Assembly (NCBI GenBank): GCA_003290165.1
Contig: QNQO01001163.1
Coordinates: 248,001 to 312,000 of the forward strand
Direction: 5' to 3'
Source: Berberis thunbergii
Lineage: Eukaryota > Streptophyta > Magnoliopsida > Ranunculales > Berberidaceae
Length of the DNA stretch: 64,000 nucleotides
Part shown: one piece after another, positions 32,058 through 42,683 of the stretch
Layout: each line of letters opens with the position of its first letter
Position numbering within the stretch: the stretch's first letter is position 1
Notes under the pieces: model-generated
Databases searched by the model: none
The model's input: the letters and a program-made list of their open reading frames with translations, nothing else
What the model was told of the DNA's origin: nothing
Translations under genes and position numbers: made by a program

Positions 32058-32113
32058 CTGCTAGCAAACTTCGCTGCTTCGAGTCCACGACACTTCAAGT
32101 TAATGTCAAAACC
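32058..32113 (-). pseudogene. Exon-like segment, gene not recognised
   Basis: Between an ATGCAG acceptor and an AG|GTTGGT donor the minus strand encodes 'GFDINLKCRGLEAAKFAS'. The splice sites and composition suggest a captured exon; I cannot name the family. Confidence 0.35.
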
Positions 32114-33198
32114 CTGCATATTAACATCAAAACGACACACAAGAGAACATAACACAAGCTTGATCTATCTCTTACTGCAACACCCACACAAAAAAACAGA
32201 GCAAATCAATGAAACCCAATACAAGAAAACAACTCATTTTCATCCAAACATATAACATAACACAAGCTTACCATCTGTGTGCTTAAAATTTTTTTACTAG
32301 GAGGCAACATAAAAAGCTTTTAGATTATAACGATAATCAACAAAATTGCTTCTCAGAAACTAAATTTAGTCATACAATTGTATTAATAGAAATGTGTTGA
32401 AAACAAATAGTAGTTAAACTACACATCAACAACATTGGTACTGCGTTAACAATGGTAAACCTTTCTTCAATAGTTTCGGTACTCAAAAACCTATAGATGT
32501 ATACTCTCTTCATTTGATAAGCTTATCATTTAACAATTAAAAAGAGAGATCAAGCATGTTATGTAGGTAAAATAACAGAAGTATAAAGGATCATTAAAAC
32601 GGTTGACTAATTTCTATCGTTTACTGATAGGAGTGTTTCCATCAAGCCTAAAAAATGGATATCTTCTTTCACGGCATAATTGACCAAAAAGGTCCAAGGT
32701 CTGATTTAATACAATAAAACATCATTTACAGATCATGTATTCATTAACCCTCAAATAAATAAGTAAACTTAAAAGAAAACTATTATATAAAACCATTTTT
32801 ATAAAGTAAATCATCGATGACAATGTAGGTTCAGTGGGATACAGATCCACTGGATATCCTGATATAAACTTGTTAGCAAGAATTAATTACATACTTGAGT
32901 TTACTTTGAAACGAGAACTATTTGGTCATTAGTTTACCCACGCAAATTTGTCAACAATCGAGCTAAAACGTGCATTTTCCAGAAAAGATACCTAGTCACT
33001 ACTCATCAATCCTTAAATATGTGACCCACCATATTCCCAATATTTACTTAAAAATTGTGTTTTAGAACTTCTGTATTAATGTGTTTATTAGCTACCTATA
33101 TCGTACTATATGCCACTAACAGTTGAAACAATAATAGTGCATCAAATCAGATATTTCCTCGCCATGGAGGAAACAAAGAAAAGAGTTGCTAAACATAC

Positions 33199-33273
33199 CT
33201 TAATGTAAGAATCTACATCGGCATTTGGGACAATTCCAGCCTCCTTCTCCCGTCTAGTGACCTCCATCATTAT
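33199..33273 (-). pseudogene. PDR-type ABC transporter (ABCG) fragment, one exon
   Basis: A 75-bp exon of exactly 25 codons between AAGAG and a GTATGT donor contains 'EVTRREKEAGIVPNADVDSY'. This matches the region just before the first nucleotide-binding signature in full-size plant ABCG/PDR transporters, closest in wording to the ABCG36 group. No Walker motif or membrane segment is present. It lies inside an intron of the mannosidase fragment. Confidence 0.8.
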
Positions 33274-33990
33274 CTCTTGACAAACAAATATAAAAACCAC
33301 TTTTATAAGTTATAAAGTTTCAGCTTTTAACGCCCCAGGGGCCACAAGAGAAACAGTGACTGATTTGTGCTCAATAAAATATTACCTTTAAATGAACACA
33401 ACCATACGAGATAGAATAACCAAGCAATAGCCATGAGCACAACCATGCGAAATATGTTGCCAGATTTAGTTGGACATGAATTGGTTCTGCTGCAGAGCGA
33501 CAGCCATAGAATCCTGTTGTTTGGTCATGGAGATGATCATAGAACTGACCTCTAAGACTAGTCCAAGGATTCTGAGTCTTCCATATTAGAACGCCCATAT
33601 ATTTTGTCCACATACGAGAAGTCCATCCCTCCAGCAGAGCTCTATACTGGATGTAGTTAACAAGTTGTGTTTGAAATATTAATCAAGCTAAAGTGAGAAC
33701 AAGACCAAGGGAGAAATCATGCACAAATGCAGGCAATATGAAGATATCTGTTGTTTTACCTTCTCACAAAAATCATCAATGTCAACACTGCTTCATTAAC
33801 ATCATTGGCCAAGTCCCTAAACAATTCACAATATGGATCAGATTATGAAAACCCTTTAAACAATAAAAGACTCAAACTGATCCAGTCAATGCAACAATCA
33901 CAAATAAAAACCCATACAATAAAATACCACAATCACAAATAAAAAATCAATAAACCAACACATAAGTCAGAAGTTTTGAAGCAAACCCAC

Positions 33991-34050
33991 CCTCGATAAC
34001 GCACTCTCCGCATGCCAATCTCTGATAAGCTGAGTAGCATCATCTCCCAG
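33991..34050 (-). pseudogene. Exon-like segment, gene not recognised
   Basis: Exactly 20 codons between GCTCAG and GTGGGT encode 'LGDDATQLIRDWHAESALSR'. It is consistent with a captured exon on the same strand as the others. No family assigned. Confidence 0.4.
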
Positions 34051-35802
34051 CTGAGCAACAAAACAAAACCAAAGAAACCTAATTAACATATTAATTCAAC
34101 CAACCACAAAATGCCTAAAAGAGATTTCAATTTTTATTTTGTTTTCTTTTTTATTCTTAGTTGGCCAATCAAAACCAAATGTTCTCACTCTAGATCTCTT
34201 TCAGTTGCAGAAAACATGTTCAACAGACGGTGAAACAATGACCGAGTGCTTAATCTATGAAATAAAATCCAAATTTAAACTAAAGGAAAAGAGGAATATA
34301 GGCTGAATAAAAACATGTCTTCCAGTCAATAGTTTTGCAGTTATGGTTATCGACTCCCTACTTTTTGTTAACCTTGTGACAGAGACCACTCGCAGGGAGG
34401 GCATGGACATGGTAGGAAGATCACTGAGAAAAAAAAGAAAAGAAGGAAAACCACGTTTGAGAGAAAATGGAAGGTGTGGCTTTTTCTTCTTTTGGTTAGA
34501 ACAACATAGTAACTCAATATCCTTATATTACAAGATTGAGCATCTTCATGTGCTCTAGTATTGACTTCTCTTGCTCTGCAATTTACATACTAGAATAGAA
34601 TGGATTTTAAATAACAATATATATAATTTTTTATTGTGATATAAGTTACTATTATTTATTTATTTATGTATTTTTATTGAGCAAGTGATATTATAATGAA
34701 TAATTGTTATGATAGTAAGTGATTACAAATCATTTTCCCCAATAAATTACACATTTTAGATTGCTAAATACAATTACAATAATTGTTATCTCGTGTAATA
34801 GATGTTTCAAAGTTCGTAGATGACAATTTTGAACTATTTCTTCACAGAGTAACCATCTGCGGCTCCCCCCATAGAGCCTCCTATAGAGGACTCAACCCCA
34901 ATGCCTTTATCCCCCAGTTAAACTGTACCCCACAAACCAGGCCGTAAAAGTTGTGTAGTCGCAAAGGTGGTTCAGAAAACACTCTGTAAAATGTCTATGC
35001 TTGTAAATCAACTGCCCATCTTGTTCACTTTCGATTTCAATTATGTTAAAATGACGTGTGCTTTTTATATATATCAAAGCGATGTGAAAATCTAAATACA
35101 ATTTGGTGAGTTACGACACAATACAATTTGGTGAGTTATGACACAGTAATGTAAATTGTTCATTCCTGAAAAACTAATACTGCTTCTAAGTGAATGTCTT
35201 AAAACCAAATGTTGCCTAAAGAGTTGCAAGGTGAGTAGAAAGGCAGATTCTACAGTTTTCACAGGAGGAACAAATCTAGACTATAGAAACATAAGAGCAA
35301 TCACGAGAGAAACTACACACACATTATAGTCACTTGTATAATCAATTATTGACATCTACTAAAAGAGAAGACTTTTGCTTGCTATAAAATTATATGCACT
35401 GTCCAAATTTTCATAGTTAAAATGAATTTTAAATCTTTAGAGTAGTCCACTTTTCATATTAAAATCGAAGTCTAAAGCTTAAATTTTCCCAACCCATGGA
35501 CACAACATATGGCTATTGAGGCCAATTGAGTATATGTTTCTTTGTTTCATTACCTCTTTTGCAATTAAACTAAAAAACATTTAAACCAATTAAGCTAGAA
35601 TACCCAAATGATCATGCTCATAACAATACAAACACACAGACATGGCTAAAGAAGACTATTGAGTAAATCATGTTGATGGTCTATACATAGTAGCAGACTC
35701 AAATCCCTCCAATTGAAATGCTCCCTTGTACATAATAAACACTTGTGCTTAACAAAAGTCTCAAAAAATTAAAGAAGACCCAATACTCACCAAGTAGTTC
35801 TT
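34051..35802. other. Captured or intronic DNA without recognised exons; second copy of duplication
   Basis: AT-rich. Contains the second copy of the ~360-bp duplication (35404-35766). A 20-bp motif (CAATTTGGTGAGTTAYGACA) is repeated in tandem at about 35100 and 35124. No protein domain seen. Confidence 0.5.
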
Positions 35803-35905
35803 CTACCACTTCTTCAATAGCAAAGGACCAACATTATCTCTAGTGTCTTTGTTGTGCTTCACATGATTTCCATCACATAGAGGAAATGTACCTGACCTCC
35901 AACAC
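35803..35905 (-). pseudogene. NEET iron-sulfur protein, last exon
   Basis: After a TTGGCAG acceptor the minus strand encodes '[20 protein letters not shown]' and '[10 protein letters not shown]', then TAG. This is the CDGSH iron-sulfur domain of the plant NEET protein, which binds a redox-active 2Fe-2S cluster and acts in iron and reactive-oxygen balance. The signature reads C-D-G-N-H, so the serine of CDGSH is asparagine, while the cluster-binding histidine and one cysteine remain. The upstream exon with the first cysteines is not found, so it is a captured terminal exon. Confidence 0.87.
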
Positions 35906-36289
35906 CTGCCAAACACACAAACACCCAACCCCAATTAGAATCTCACCCATATGTTGTTCACAATCCAATGAGGCAATGAACAAAGACAGGACATGAGAGA
36001 ATGTTGAATAGCTTACCTGTTGTTTTGAGTGGTTCTCTTAGTCTTCTTCTTCTCCTCTTCAGAAATCGAGCTGGAGAAAAGAAGAAAGTGAGTTCTAGGG
36101 TTTGCTATGCTGAAAGAAGAAAAAAATAAGAAGAAGAGATCAACAAAAAAAAAATCAAACTGTTTTGCTTTGCTGAAAGAAGAAAAAAAAATTTTGAAAC
36201 AGATCTGAAGAAGAAGAAGAGATCTAAAGAAGAAGAAGGATCTTACCTGGAAGGAGATCTGAACCAATTTCATGTTCTTCTTCAGTTCG

Positions 36290-36465
36290 GTTCTCTCAAG
36301 ATCTAAAGAAGAAGAAGGAGAAGAAAAGTTTGAGAAGGAAAAATCTAAATAAGAAGGAGATCTAAAGAATAAGGAGATCTAAAGAAGAATAAGGAGATCT
36401 TACCTTCTCAAACTTTCTTCTTTTTCTTCTTCTTCTTCTTCTTCTTCTTCTTCTATCACCCTCTT
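36290..36465. repeat. Purine/pyrimidine simple repeats
   Basis: Repeated GATCTAAAGAAGAAGAAGGA-like units (about 36297-36400) followed by a (TTC)n microsatellite at about 36425-36454. No gene. Confidence 0.9.
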
Positions 36466-36625
36466 CTTTCGTCCTTCTTCTTCTCTACTTCGAGAACCAG
36501 TAGTGCTTGTGAAGAGGAGGTGTGGAGAGAGTGAGAATCTGTTTTTCCCCAATTTTTTTTTCTAAAGCGCGAAACTGCTCCCTCCAAAGCGTGAAAGTAT
36601 TTTCGCCAGATCGCGAAAGTGATTG

Positions 36626-36871
36626 GTCTTATAGCTACGGTTTTAAACCGTTGGCAGTTTTATCCACGGTTATAAACCGTTGGCAGTTATAGCCACGGTT
36701 TAAAACCGTAGCAACCCTTTTGGTGTAGTGTTTTTTGGCCACGATTTTATTTTTTAGCCACGGTTTTAAACCATTGGCCGTTATAGCCACAATTTTTATC
36801 CGTGGCAAATAAACCAACGGCTTAGAGCCGTGGCCACCTCCCCGTAGCTAAACATGCCTTTTGGTGTAGTG
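36626..36871. repeat. CACTA B right subterminal repeats with a second, internal terminus
   Basis: Palindromic ACGGTTTTAAACCGT-type units as at the left end. CCTTTTGGTGTAGTG occurs twice, ending at 36730 and at 36871. Only the outer one has the GTA duplication, so the inner one is a duplicated or fossil end. Confidence 0.87.
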
Positions 36872-36874
36872 GTA

Positions 36875-37600
36875 GTCACCAAATTTTTACTCCCCGAACC
36901 TATAATCTATATTGTTTTGACATAGATGGTTTGAAAGGTGGGAGCCTCAAGCAGCTCGCCACGCGACCATGCTCTCCTTCAAAACAGCAGCCACAAAGAT
37001 GAATCTAGCTAAGTCAGCATCTTCACGCTCAAATGGGCTACTCATTCTAATATCAGCAAAGGCCACTCATGTCGATACATAGATCATCTAACAAGTGCCC
37101 GAGTAAATGCTACATAGAATGTCAACCCGAGCTTATGACGCCTGACTCGGCACAAACGCTCTAACACATGCTTGGCCATCGCAACTCGCCCATAGTAGCA
37201 GCTGCAGCCGACCAATCAGATAAGAAAGACAAACCTCAAACAGCTTACCTTGGGGACAAGACACAGCTCGGGTAACCCAACCCCAGCTAAATTGTCTGCA
37301 ACGTGCCCACTATCGGACATGACTACATAACTATGATCATGAGTCAATTGCAATATAAAGCGGTCAAACTCTCTACTACAGACAAACCACTCGGCATCCT
37401 ATTGATTCAACCAGCTTATGTTAAAGCAAGATGACAAGGCAAAATGAATAACAAGCAATAGAGACAACAAACACAAAACTGATAAAACTTTTTTCATTAA
37501 TGGTCAGAATGAAAAGGGTACAAGTATACAAAATTTACTCCTTATCAAGACAACGTACAAAACAAAAGAGCTAGGCCTATTAGAAGAATGAGTTGAAGCT
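36875..37600 (+). mobile_element. Outer TAT-like element, right part
   Basis: Resumes the ~127-bp repeat family after CACTA B (ATAGATGGTTTGAAAGGTGG near 36925), then runs about 600 bp without a recognised domain. An antisense ORF would be expected here by analogy with the compound element, but I cannot make one out. The right boundary is not defined. Confidence 0.5.
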
Positions 37601-37619
37601 ACGTCCGCACACACCACTT

Positions 37620-38697
37620 ATATTTTTAATATTTACAAGCAAATTCAATATATACATGAACAATTATAATGAGTGTTTGTCTATTAAATGAAAGACACTA
37701 ATATTTTGTTTTCACAATTTTGTCCTGCACATTTTTTTTACAATCAAAATTAGTCATTCTCAAATATTGATTAATTATATCTAAGCCCCCAACATAATTT
37801 ATCTGAAGCACCAAATTATCCATAAACTATAAAAATGCTCATTAATAGTGACAGTGTAATATTTGGTTACTTTGGTTTTCTATTTTACCCTTTGAACTTT
37901 AGATTTTATAGCCAAAACCCTATCAAACACTAATAAATTAACCAAATAGAAAATAATCATAGTGCAGGTCGATCACAAGCAACACATGTACTTTTCTATT
38001 TTACCTTCTAAACTTTAGAATTTATAAATAAAAAAACCATGTCAAACATTAATAAATTAGCCCAAGAAAAAAAATAATCATAATGTTGGTTGATGGCATG
38101 CAACACCTGCATCGCTTGCTTATTGAGGAGAAAAAAAACATAAATATTTATTATGAACATCATATTTAGTATGAACATAAATTTCGAAAACTTATTATGA
38201 TATCAATATTAAGGTAGTAATAATTTTTTGATATTTATAAAAATAAATGTTAGTACCTCTCAAATATAATTAATTATACCAAAGCCCATAATATAATTTA
38301 TTGAATCCTTCAATTATCTACAATAAATAGGCCCTTACGACTAACTTTTGGATCCATTTTGCCCTTCACATTTCATACTTTTTATAATTAAGACATGTCT
38401 CTCCCAAACATTGATTAATTATGCTCAAGTCCCTAATAGAATTTATTTGAAGTCCCTAATTATCTATAAACTATAAATAAACCCTTACAATACTATAGAC
38501 AGAGACGCATACAATAGTGAGAGTGTAATATTTGGTTACAATATTTTACTCCATAATATTTTTAACCTTTTTAATTAATTAAATTAATGTATAAATAATT
38601 ATTTTGCTCAGAAATCTTTAGTCACTTGTCAATAATTTTTTAGAATGAAATAAAAATTATGAATATACGTGCACGTTAAGCGCATCCACATCCTAGT
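37620..38697 (+). mobile_element. Possible Helitron-like AT-rich element
   Basis: The region ends in a 10-bp palindrome ACGTGCACGT (38667-38676), a 16-base spacer and CTAG followed by T (38693-38697), which resembles a Helitron 3' terminus. Inside, a segment beginning TCTATTTTACC is tandemly repeated (about 37878 and 37992), and ATTGATTAATTAT-type motifs recur three times. No Rep/helicase is present. The 5' end is unknown and the spacer is longer than usual, so this call is tentative. Confidence 0.35.
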
Positions 38698-38756
38698 ATA
38701 CTTAAAAGCTCAAACAACTTTGCCACAAAAAGCGCACAATGTGTTTACATTTGCCA

Positions 38757-38987
38757 CTATAGGCAGCCATGATCAGTCCATTGTTCCTGCAGTTTGATCA
38801 TTAAGAAAATGACACCACATTCTTTGAATCCCCAACAAAGTATCGTTGCTTCCATTGATGGTAGAATCCTCAGACATATTGCTATCTTTGATCTGAGAGA
38901 TCGAGTGAATTTTGCAAGCCAGTCTTGCCAAGCTTCTGGTTTGCTAAAACTCCAAATAACAAAAGTATGATCAAAGCTAGCGTCCAT
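38757..38987 (-). pseudogene. Protein-like open frame, not recognised
   Basis: One minus-strand frame starts 'MDASFDHTFVIWSFSKPEAW'. Part of another frame over the same bases, 'DTLLGIQRMWCHFLNDQTAG', also looks protein-like, which hints at a frameshifted gene remnant. It stands just before the duplicated COPT segment. No family assigned. Confidence 0.3.
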
Positions 38988-39523
38988 GGAGATTCAAATT
39001 TCCTGCCATCCCTGTGACAATTCTTGCCCCCTTACCCCTCGGTGAATTTGCAGACAGAATGAACAAGTAGCTTGATTGGTTTATAAATTTTAAATAATTA
39101 GACTGAGACTTTTATGAATTCGCTGCTAACATGAGATTGGTAAGTGGTTCTCAATCATAGGATTATTCAAATACTCTTTCTTTTGTGACCCTAATCGGAT
39201 TAGCATAAATTCATTTGAACAAACAAACTAGTAGGAAAATAAATAAATATTTAAACGACTCAGATCACTAGTTAGCTGAGTCCAAAAACACAAACAACAG
39301 ACAAATGGGAATTTGGGATCAACAGTCAGCCAAGTTAAAAACCAAAAACCATCCTGAGTTTAATCCCATGCAGTAACAATAAATTAACACCTCGGAAACA
39401 GTCTGCCCAATAGCATACTCTCCTCAAGAATAACGACATCTTGATCGTAACGATTGTAAATATTTTCTTTATAAGTTCACCACAACTTGAGCTTTCTCCA
39501 TTTTTTCATTGTTTATCGCAGGC

Positions 39524-40136
39524 ATGGATATGGACATGACCATGCAAATGACCTACTGGGGAAATTATGCAGAATTTCTGTTTTCAGGATGGCCAGGCTA
39601 TAGAACAGTCATGTATGTATCAGTGTATTGGCTTTGGTTACCCACCAGGGATTGCTCAGATGGTTTAGTAACTGCACCTGGGGGTCACTCCTTCAGGGCG
39701 CATGTTCGATTCTTGGCACCCTCGACTCAACTGTTGCATGACTCGTGTGGGTCAAGTCATGCAGCATCCCTTGAGAACATGGCTTTGTTAGTGTAGTGGT
39801 TGGAACTTTATCATTTTAACTTCCAAAAAAAAAGTATTGGCTTTGGTTCTCAATTTTTTTATTGCTCTGGTTGTTTAGTTACACTCCCATACAAGACTCA
39901 ACAAACCCAGCCCCAACTACGTTGTTTCTGGACTAGTACATACAATTATTCATGGTCTACGTATCGCTCTTGCCTTCTTGGTCATGCTTGCTGTAATGCC
40001 CTTCAACGTTGGTGTATTCATTGTTGCGGTTTCTGGACATACAGTCGGATTCTTGTTTTCGGAACTACGATCTTCAGATGGAATTGGCCTTGTCATATTT
40101 GTTATCACATTTATTGTTTCCTTTGTGTGCCTATAA
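39524..40136 (+). pseudogene. COPT/Ctr-type copper transporter, split by a SINE
   Basis: The start (39524) gives the methionine-rich 'MDMDMTMQMT' and 'EFLFSGWPGYRTVMYV', the extracellular copper-collecting N-terminus before transmembrane helix 1. A 194-bp SINE then interrupts helix 1. After it, another frame continues with 'RIALAFLVMLAVMPFNVGVF' (the MxxxM copper pore motif of helix 2) and 'VAVSGHTVGFLF' (the GxxxG motif of helix 3). There is also an in-frame stop after 'FIALVV', where copy 2 has glutamate. The family forms trimeric plasma-membrane copper(I) importers. The SINE and the stop disable this copy. No introns, as usual for the family. Confidence 0.9.
39625..39848 (+). mobile_element. 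tRNA-derived SINE inserted in the COPT copy
   Basis: Body 39640-39833 with a tRNA-like head: a GGGATTGCTCAGATGG box-A region and TGTTCGATTC box B, then a short A-tail. It is flanked by identical 15-bp duplications GTATTGGCTTTGGTT (39625-39639 and 39834-39848). The second COPT copy has one GTATTGGCTTTG-type site and no insertion. Confidence 0.92.
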
Positions 40137-40837
40137 GTTTGGAATTTTGATCAGGTAACTTGTAGTGATGAGATTTGTAGTAAACTGTATGTGATTTTAC
40201 ACAAGGGGTTTTGTAAGTTTTGCTATACGACAGTTTCAATTTTGAAATTGTTTGCTTATTCATCTTGGTTACCTTTGGGAAACACAGTTAATAAGTGAAG
40301 TGGCTGCTCAACCCCCATGAATTCATCCAACCATGTTCTTGAAAAATGTGATTATTTGATTGGAATGTGTTCATCAAATAAAAAATATTGGAATGTATTG
40401 AATTCCTTGCAGTAGTTAGTAAAATTAGAATTATCTTCACGAATATGAATAAATGGAATTTCTGTGGATTCTTTTACTCCGAGTTTGAGTCCCTTGACAA
40501 TCTCCTAATTTTGTTTTTCAAACCCACAAGATGATGTATGCAAAGAAAAAGACGAGGCAAGGGAAAGTTCAATGTGTAGCTTAAGCACTTCCGTCGTACA
40601 TTAACATTGTTGTGCGTGCAACGCAACCCTAATACAATTTGTTGTGCACAAAAGCGACGATGCCTTTTTTGGGGCAGTCAATTAGTAGAGCCCCTTTGTT
40701 AAAAACTCAAACTCGGCCGCGGTGGGTGTCTAAGTTGGGGACAATATCGTCGCTTGAGACATGTCGCGTAGTGGATGTGTCTGGGTCTTCGCAAACTTCA
40801 CCTCCGGACACAACAATTGGTTAGCCGATTTTTTAAT
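40137..40837. other. 3' flank of COPT copy and unassigned sequence
   Basis: To about 40605 collinear with the downstream flank of the second COPT copy. 40639-40824 holds a short open frame ('MLCTKATMPFLGQSISRAPL') without recognisable similarity. Confidence 0.5.
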
Positions 40838-41464
40838 GATGAAGTAAGAAGAAATCAATTCGAACAAGTGAATGGAACTAGCCGTCCTTGTTAACTTTGG
40901 TTTGCTTTCTTAAGAATGAAGAAAAGAAGAGAGGAATTGGTTTCCAACATCTTCAGTTCGTCTATAAAATGGGACCAAGAGTTCCTCATTTGTTCATCCC
41001 ATCCTTCGCGATAAAGGATCCTCAACAGAGGTCTCCCTCTTTGTGATTGTATCATTGTGAGGATCATGAGAAGTTTGTAATCTAAATTCTTAGGATTTTG
41101 TATTTGGTTTCTTTCGAGAAACAAATTGTATCTGTCTGTAACAAGATTTAGAACAATGAAGGATTGTTCATTTGTTCGTGGACGTAGGCGAGTTTGCCGA
41201 ACCAAGTTAAATTCGTGTTGCATCTGTTTTTATGCATTTATGTTTTTTAATACTGTTCATTTGGTTGCAGTATTGTTCACTTGAAGACGACGACACTGTT
41301 CATGTGGTATTGTATACTATTCACATGTACAATACTATTTGTATGGAATAGTACCGTATACATATTTGTCACTATTCACGAATACAATACTATTCATTCG
41401 TAAGATGCAGCTCCGCTGTTTCCCACAGAAGTCATCCCTACGCTTTCGCCCCTGTGTGCGACAA
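40838..41464 (+). repeat. LTR-like sequence with adjacent primer-binding site
   Basis: Runs from TGATGAAGTAAG to GTGTGCGACA and is followed by AATTGTATCAGGGCTGAG (from 41465), resembling the TGGTATCAGAGCC site complementary to initiator tRNA-Met. It includes a short-motif repeat of ATACTATTC. The pairing LTR is not seen and the left edge is a guess. Confidence 0.4.
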
Positions 41465-41576
41465 ATTGTATCAGGGCTGAGTTGCGCGCGCAACAATCAC
41501 AACCAAAAAATTCCAAACCACATAGCACCAAAACCTTACGGTATTCATGACGACCTTTGTGAGTGATTCGATTGTC

Positions 41577-41960
41577 TTAGATAACTTTTGGATATGGTTG
41601 AACTTCTTGATTGTCATCAACTGGTGTAGATCTTCCTGAGGCTGGACTATTAAGATACGAGACATGAAAGACATAGTGGATCTTAGAACTTTTAGGTAAA
41701 TCCAAACGATATACAACAAAACCTGGTCGTGCAACAATCTGGTATGGCCCATACAATTTCGACCCCAACTTTATTGCTCGTTGGAGTGCTAATCTAGTTT
41801 GTTGATACGGCTGAAGTCGCAAGTAAACCTAATCCCCTACCAAAAATTCCTTGTCAGTCTGCGGCCAATCCGCATTACTTTTCATCCTATCTTGAGCTTG
41901 TGCCAAATTTTGTTTCAAAAAAAGCTAGGACAGATTGGCGTTCTTTTAATACTTCAATAT
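41577..41960 (-). pseudogene. Chromovirus-type Ty3/gypsy integrase C-terminus remnant
   Basis: 'LGSKLYGPYQIVARPGFVVY' followed by 'LPKSSKIHYVFHVSYLNS' is the GPF/Y module and 'HPVFHVS' motif that precedes a chromodomain in plant chromoviruses. A short upstream piece is on the same strand, with a stop between. Only about 130 codons remain. It lies tail-to-tail against the LTR-like sequence at 40838, so the two are rearranged or unrelated. Confidence 0.75.
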
Positions 41961-42683
41961 CCTTCATCAACAACTTTGTAATACCCATCAAATTGTGTAA
42001 GTATTTGTAATATATAATAACTATATGTATTATGTAAATTAATGTTTTGTTTGTAAACTTTGTAGAGGTTAAAAGAATAGAAAGGGGGTGTGTTTAGAAA
42101 AAAGTAGGAAACCCTAATCTTATAAAAGAAGTTGGAGTACCTAGCCACCTCTTTGATACACAATAAAGAAGTGAGGAGAACCACTATGTAAAGAAGAGGG
42201 TGAAGGGGTGAAAAAAGTGAAAACTTTCACCGACTTTAGGTTTTACGGATAAGGTGAGTGAAACTCTACCGATCTTCGATCTTTTTGCTAGAATCATTAT
42301 CTAATTCATTGCTATTATTATTACCCCTAATAGTTAAAAATTTATGCACATAAGATTTTTGTACCTTTTTGGAAGGGTAACAACCTCTATTTTATAATAT
42401 GATTTTTGTGATTTAGGTCTCGACACTTAGGCATGAGGTGAATTTGATTTGGATATTTGATATGATCGACTCGTGCTTGTATATTTGTCTAACGTGCTTG
42501 AGTCAGTGTTCTTCATCTTATAGTTGTTGAATCTCATGTTACCCTCATACAAATCTCTGCTAAGAAAGTTAACATCTTATAGGTGATTAGGAGAAGTGAG
42601 AACTTGTTGTGAGTAGTTCTCCACCACAAGTTAATACCGTTGTTTTTTTTGGATTAGTATAGATGGGTTTGTGTGGTTTATAC
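41961..42683. other. Intergenic, nothing recognised
   Basis: AT-rich, no domain or repeat of note up to the hAT element. Confidence 0.55.

Larger units (their letters stand above)
31582..33787 (-). pseudogene. Mannosylglycoprotein endo-beta-mannosidase fragment, three exons
   Basis: Exon 33760-33787 encodes 'DIDDFCEK'. Exon 33449-33667 encodes '[20 protein letters not shown]', '[20 protein letters not shown]' and '[19 protein letters not shown]'. Exon 31582-31645 encodes 'VVNTTSEDLSEV'. The order and wording fit plant endo-beta-mannosidase, a glycoside hydrolase family 2 enzyme that trims N-glycans. The acceptor before the second exon reads ACACAA instead of an AG, and the third exon departs from the family after 'SEV'. 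An ABC-transporter exon sits in the intron between the last two, so two captures are interleaved. Not functional. Confidence 0.82.
27600..36871 (-). mobile_element. Complete CACTA transposon B carrying captured exons of several genes
   Basis: Starts CACTACACCAAAAATACCC and ends in TTTTGGTGTAGTG, giving 13-bp inverted repeats. Both flanks are GTA (27597-27599 and 36872-36874), the 3-bp duplication typical of CACTA. Palindromic subterminal repeats lie inside both ends. I find no TNPD/TNPA-like protein, so it must have moved with a transposase supplied from elsewhere. Captured exons, all on the minus strand, derive from NEET, endo-beta-mannosidase, PDR-type ABC transporter, HMGB and ADA2 genes, plus some unnamed ones. 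Its size is 9.27 kb. Confidence 0.92.
39000..40605 (+). repeat. Duplicated COPT-containing segment, copy 1
   Basis: From GCCATCCCTGTGACAATTCT (about 39005) to the GTAGCTTAAGCACTTCCGTC region (near 40595) this segment is collinear with 61727-63660. Homology covers upstream flank, gene and downstream flank. Differences include SINEs present in only one copy. Confidence 0.88.

Noticed and set aside
33760..33830. Alternative frame 'DLANDVNEAVLTLMIFVRR' as a separate exon
   Set aside because: The other frame over the same bases (DIDDFCEK) fits the mannosidase in order and strand, so the alternative is probably a shadow.
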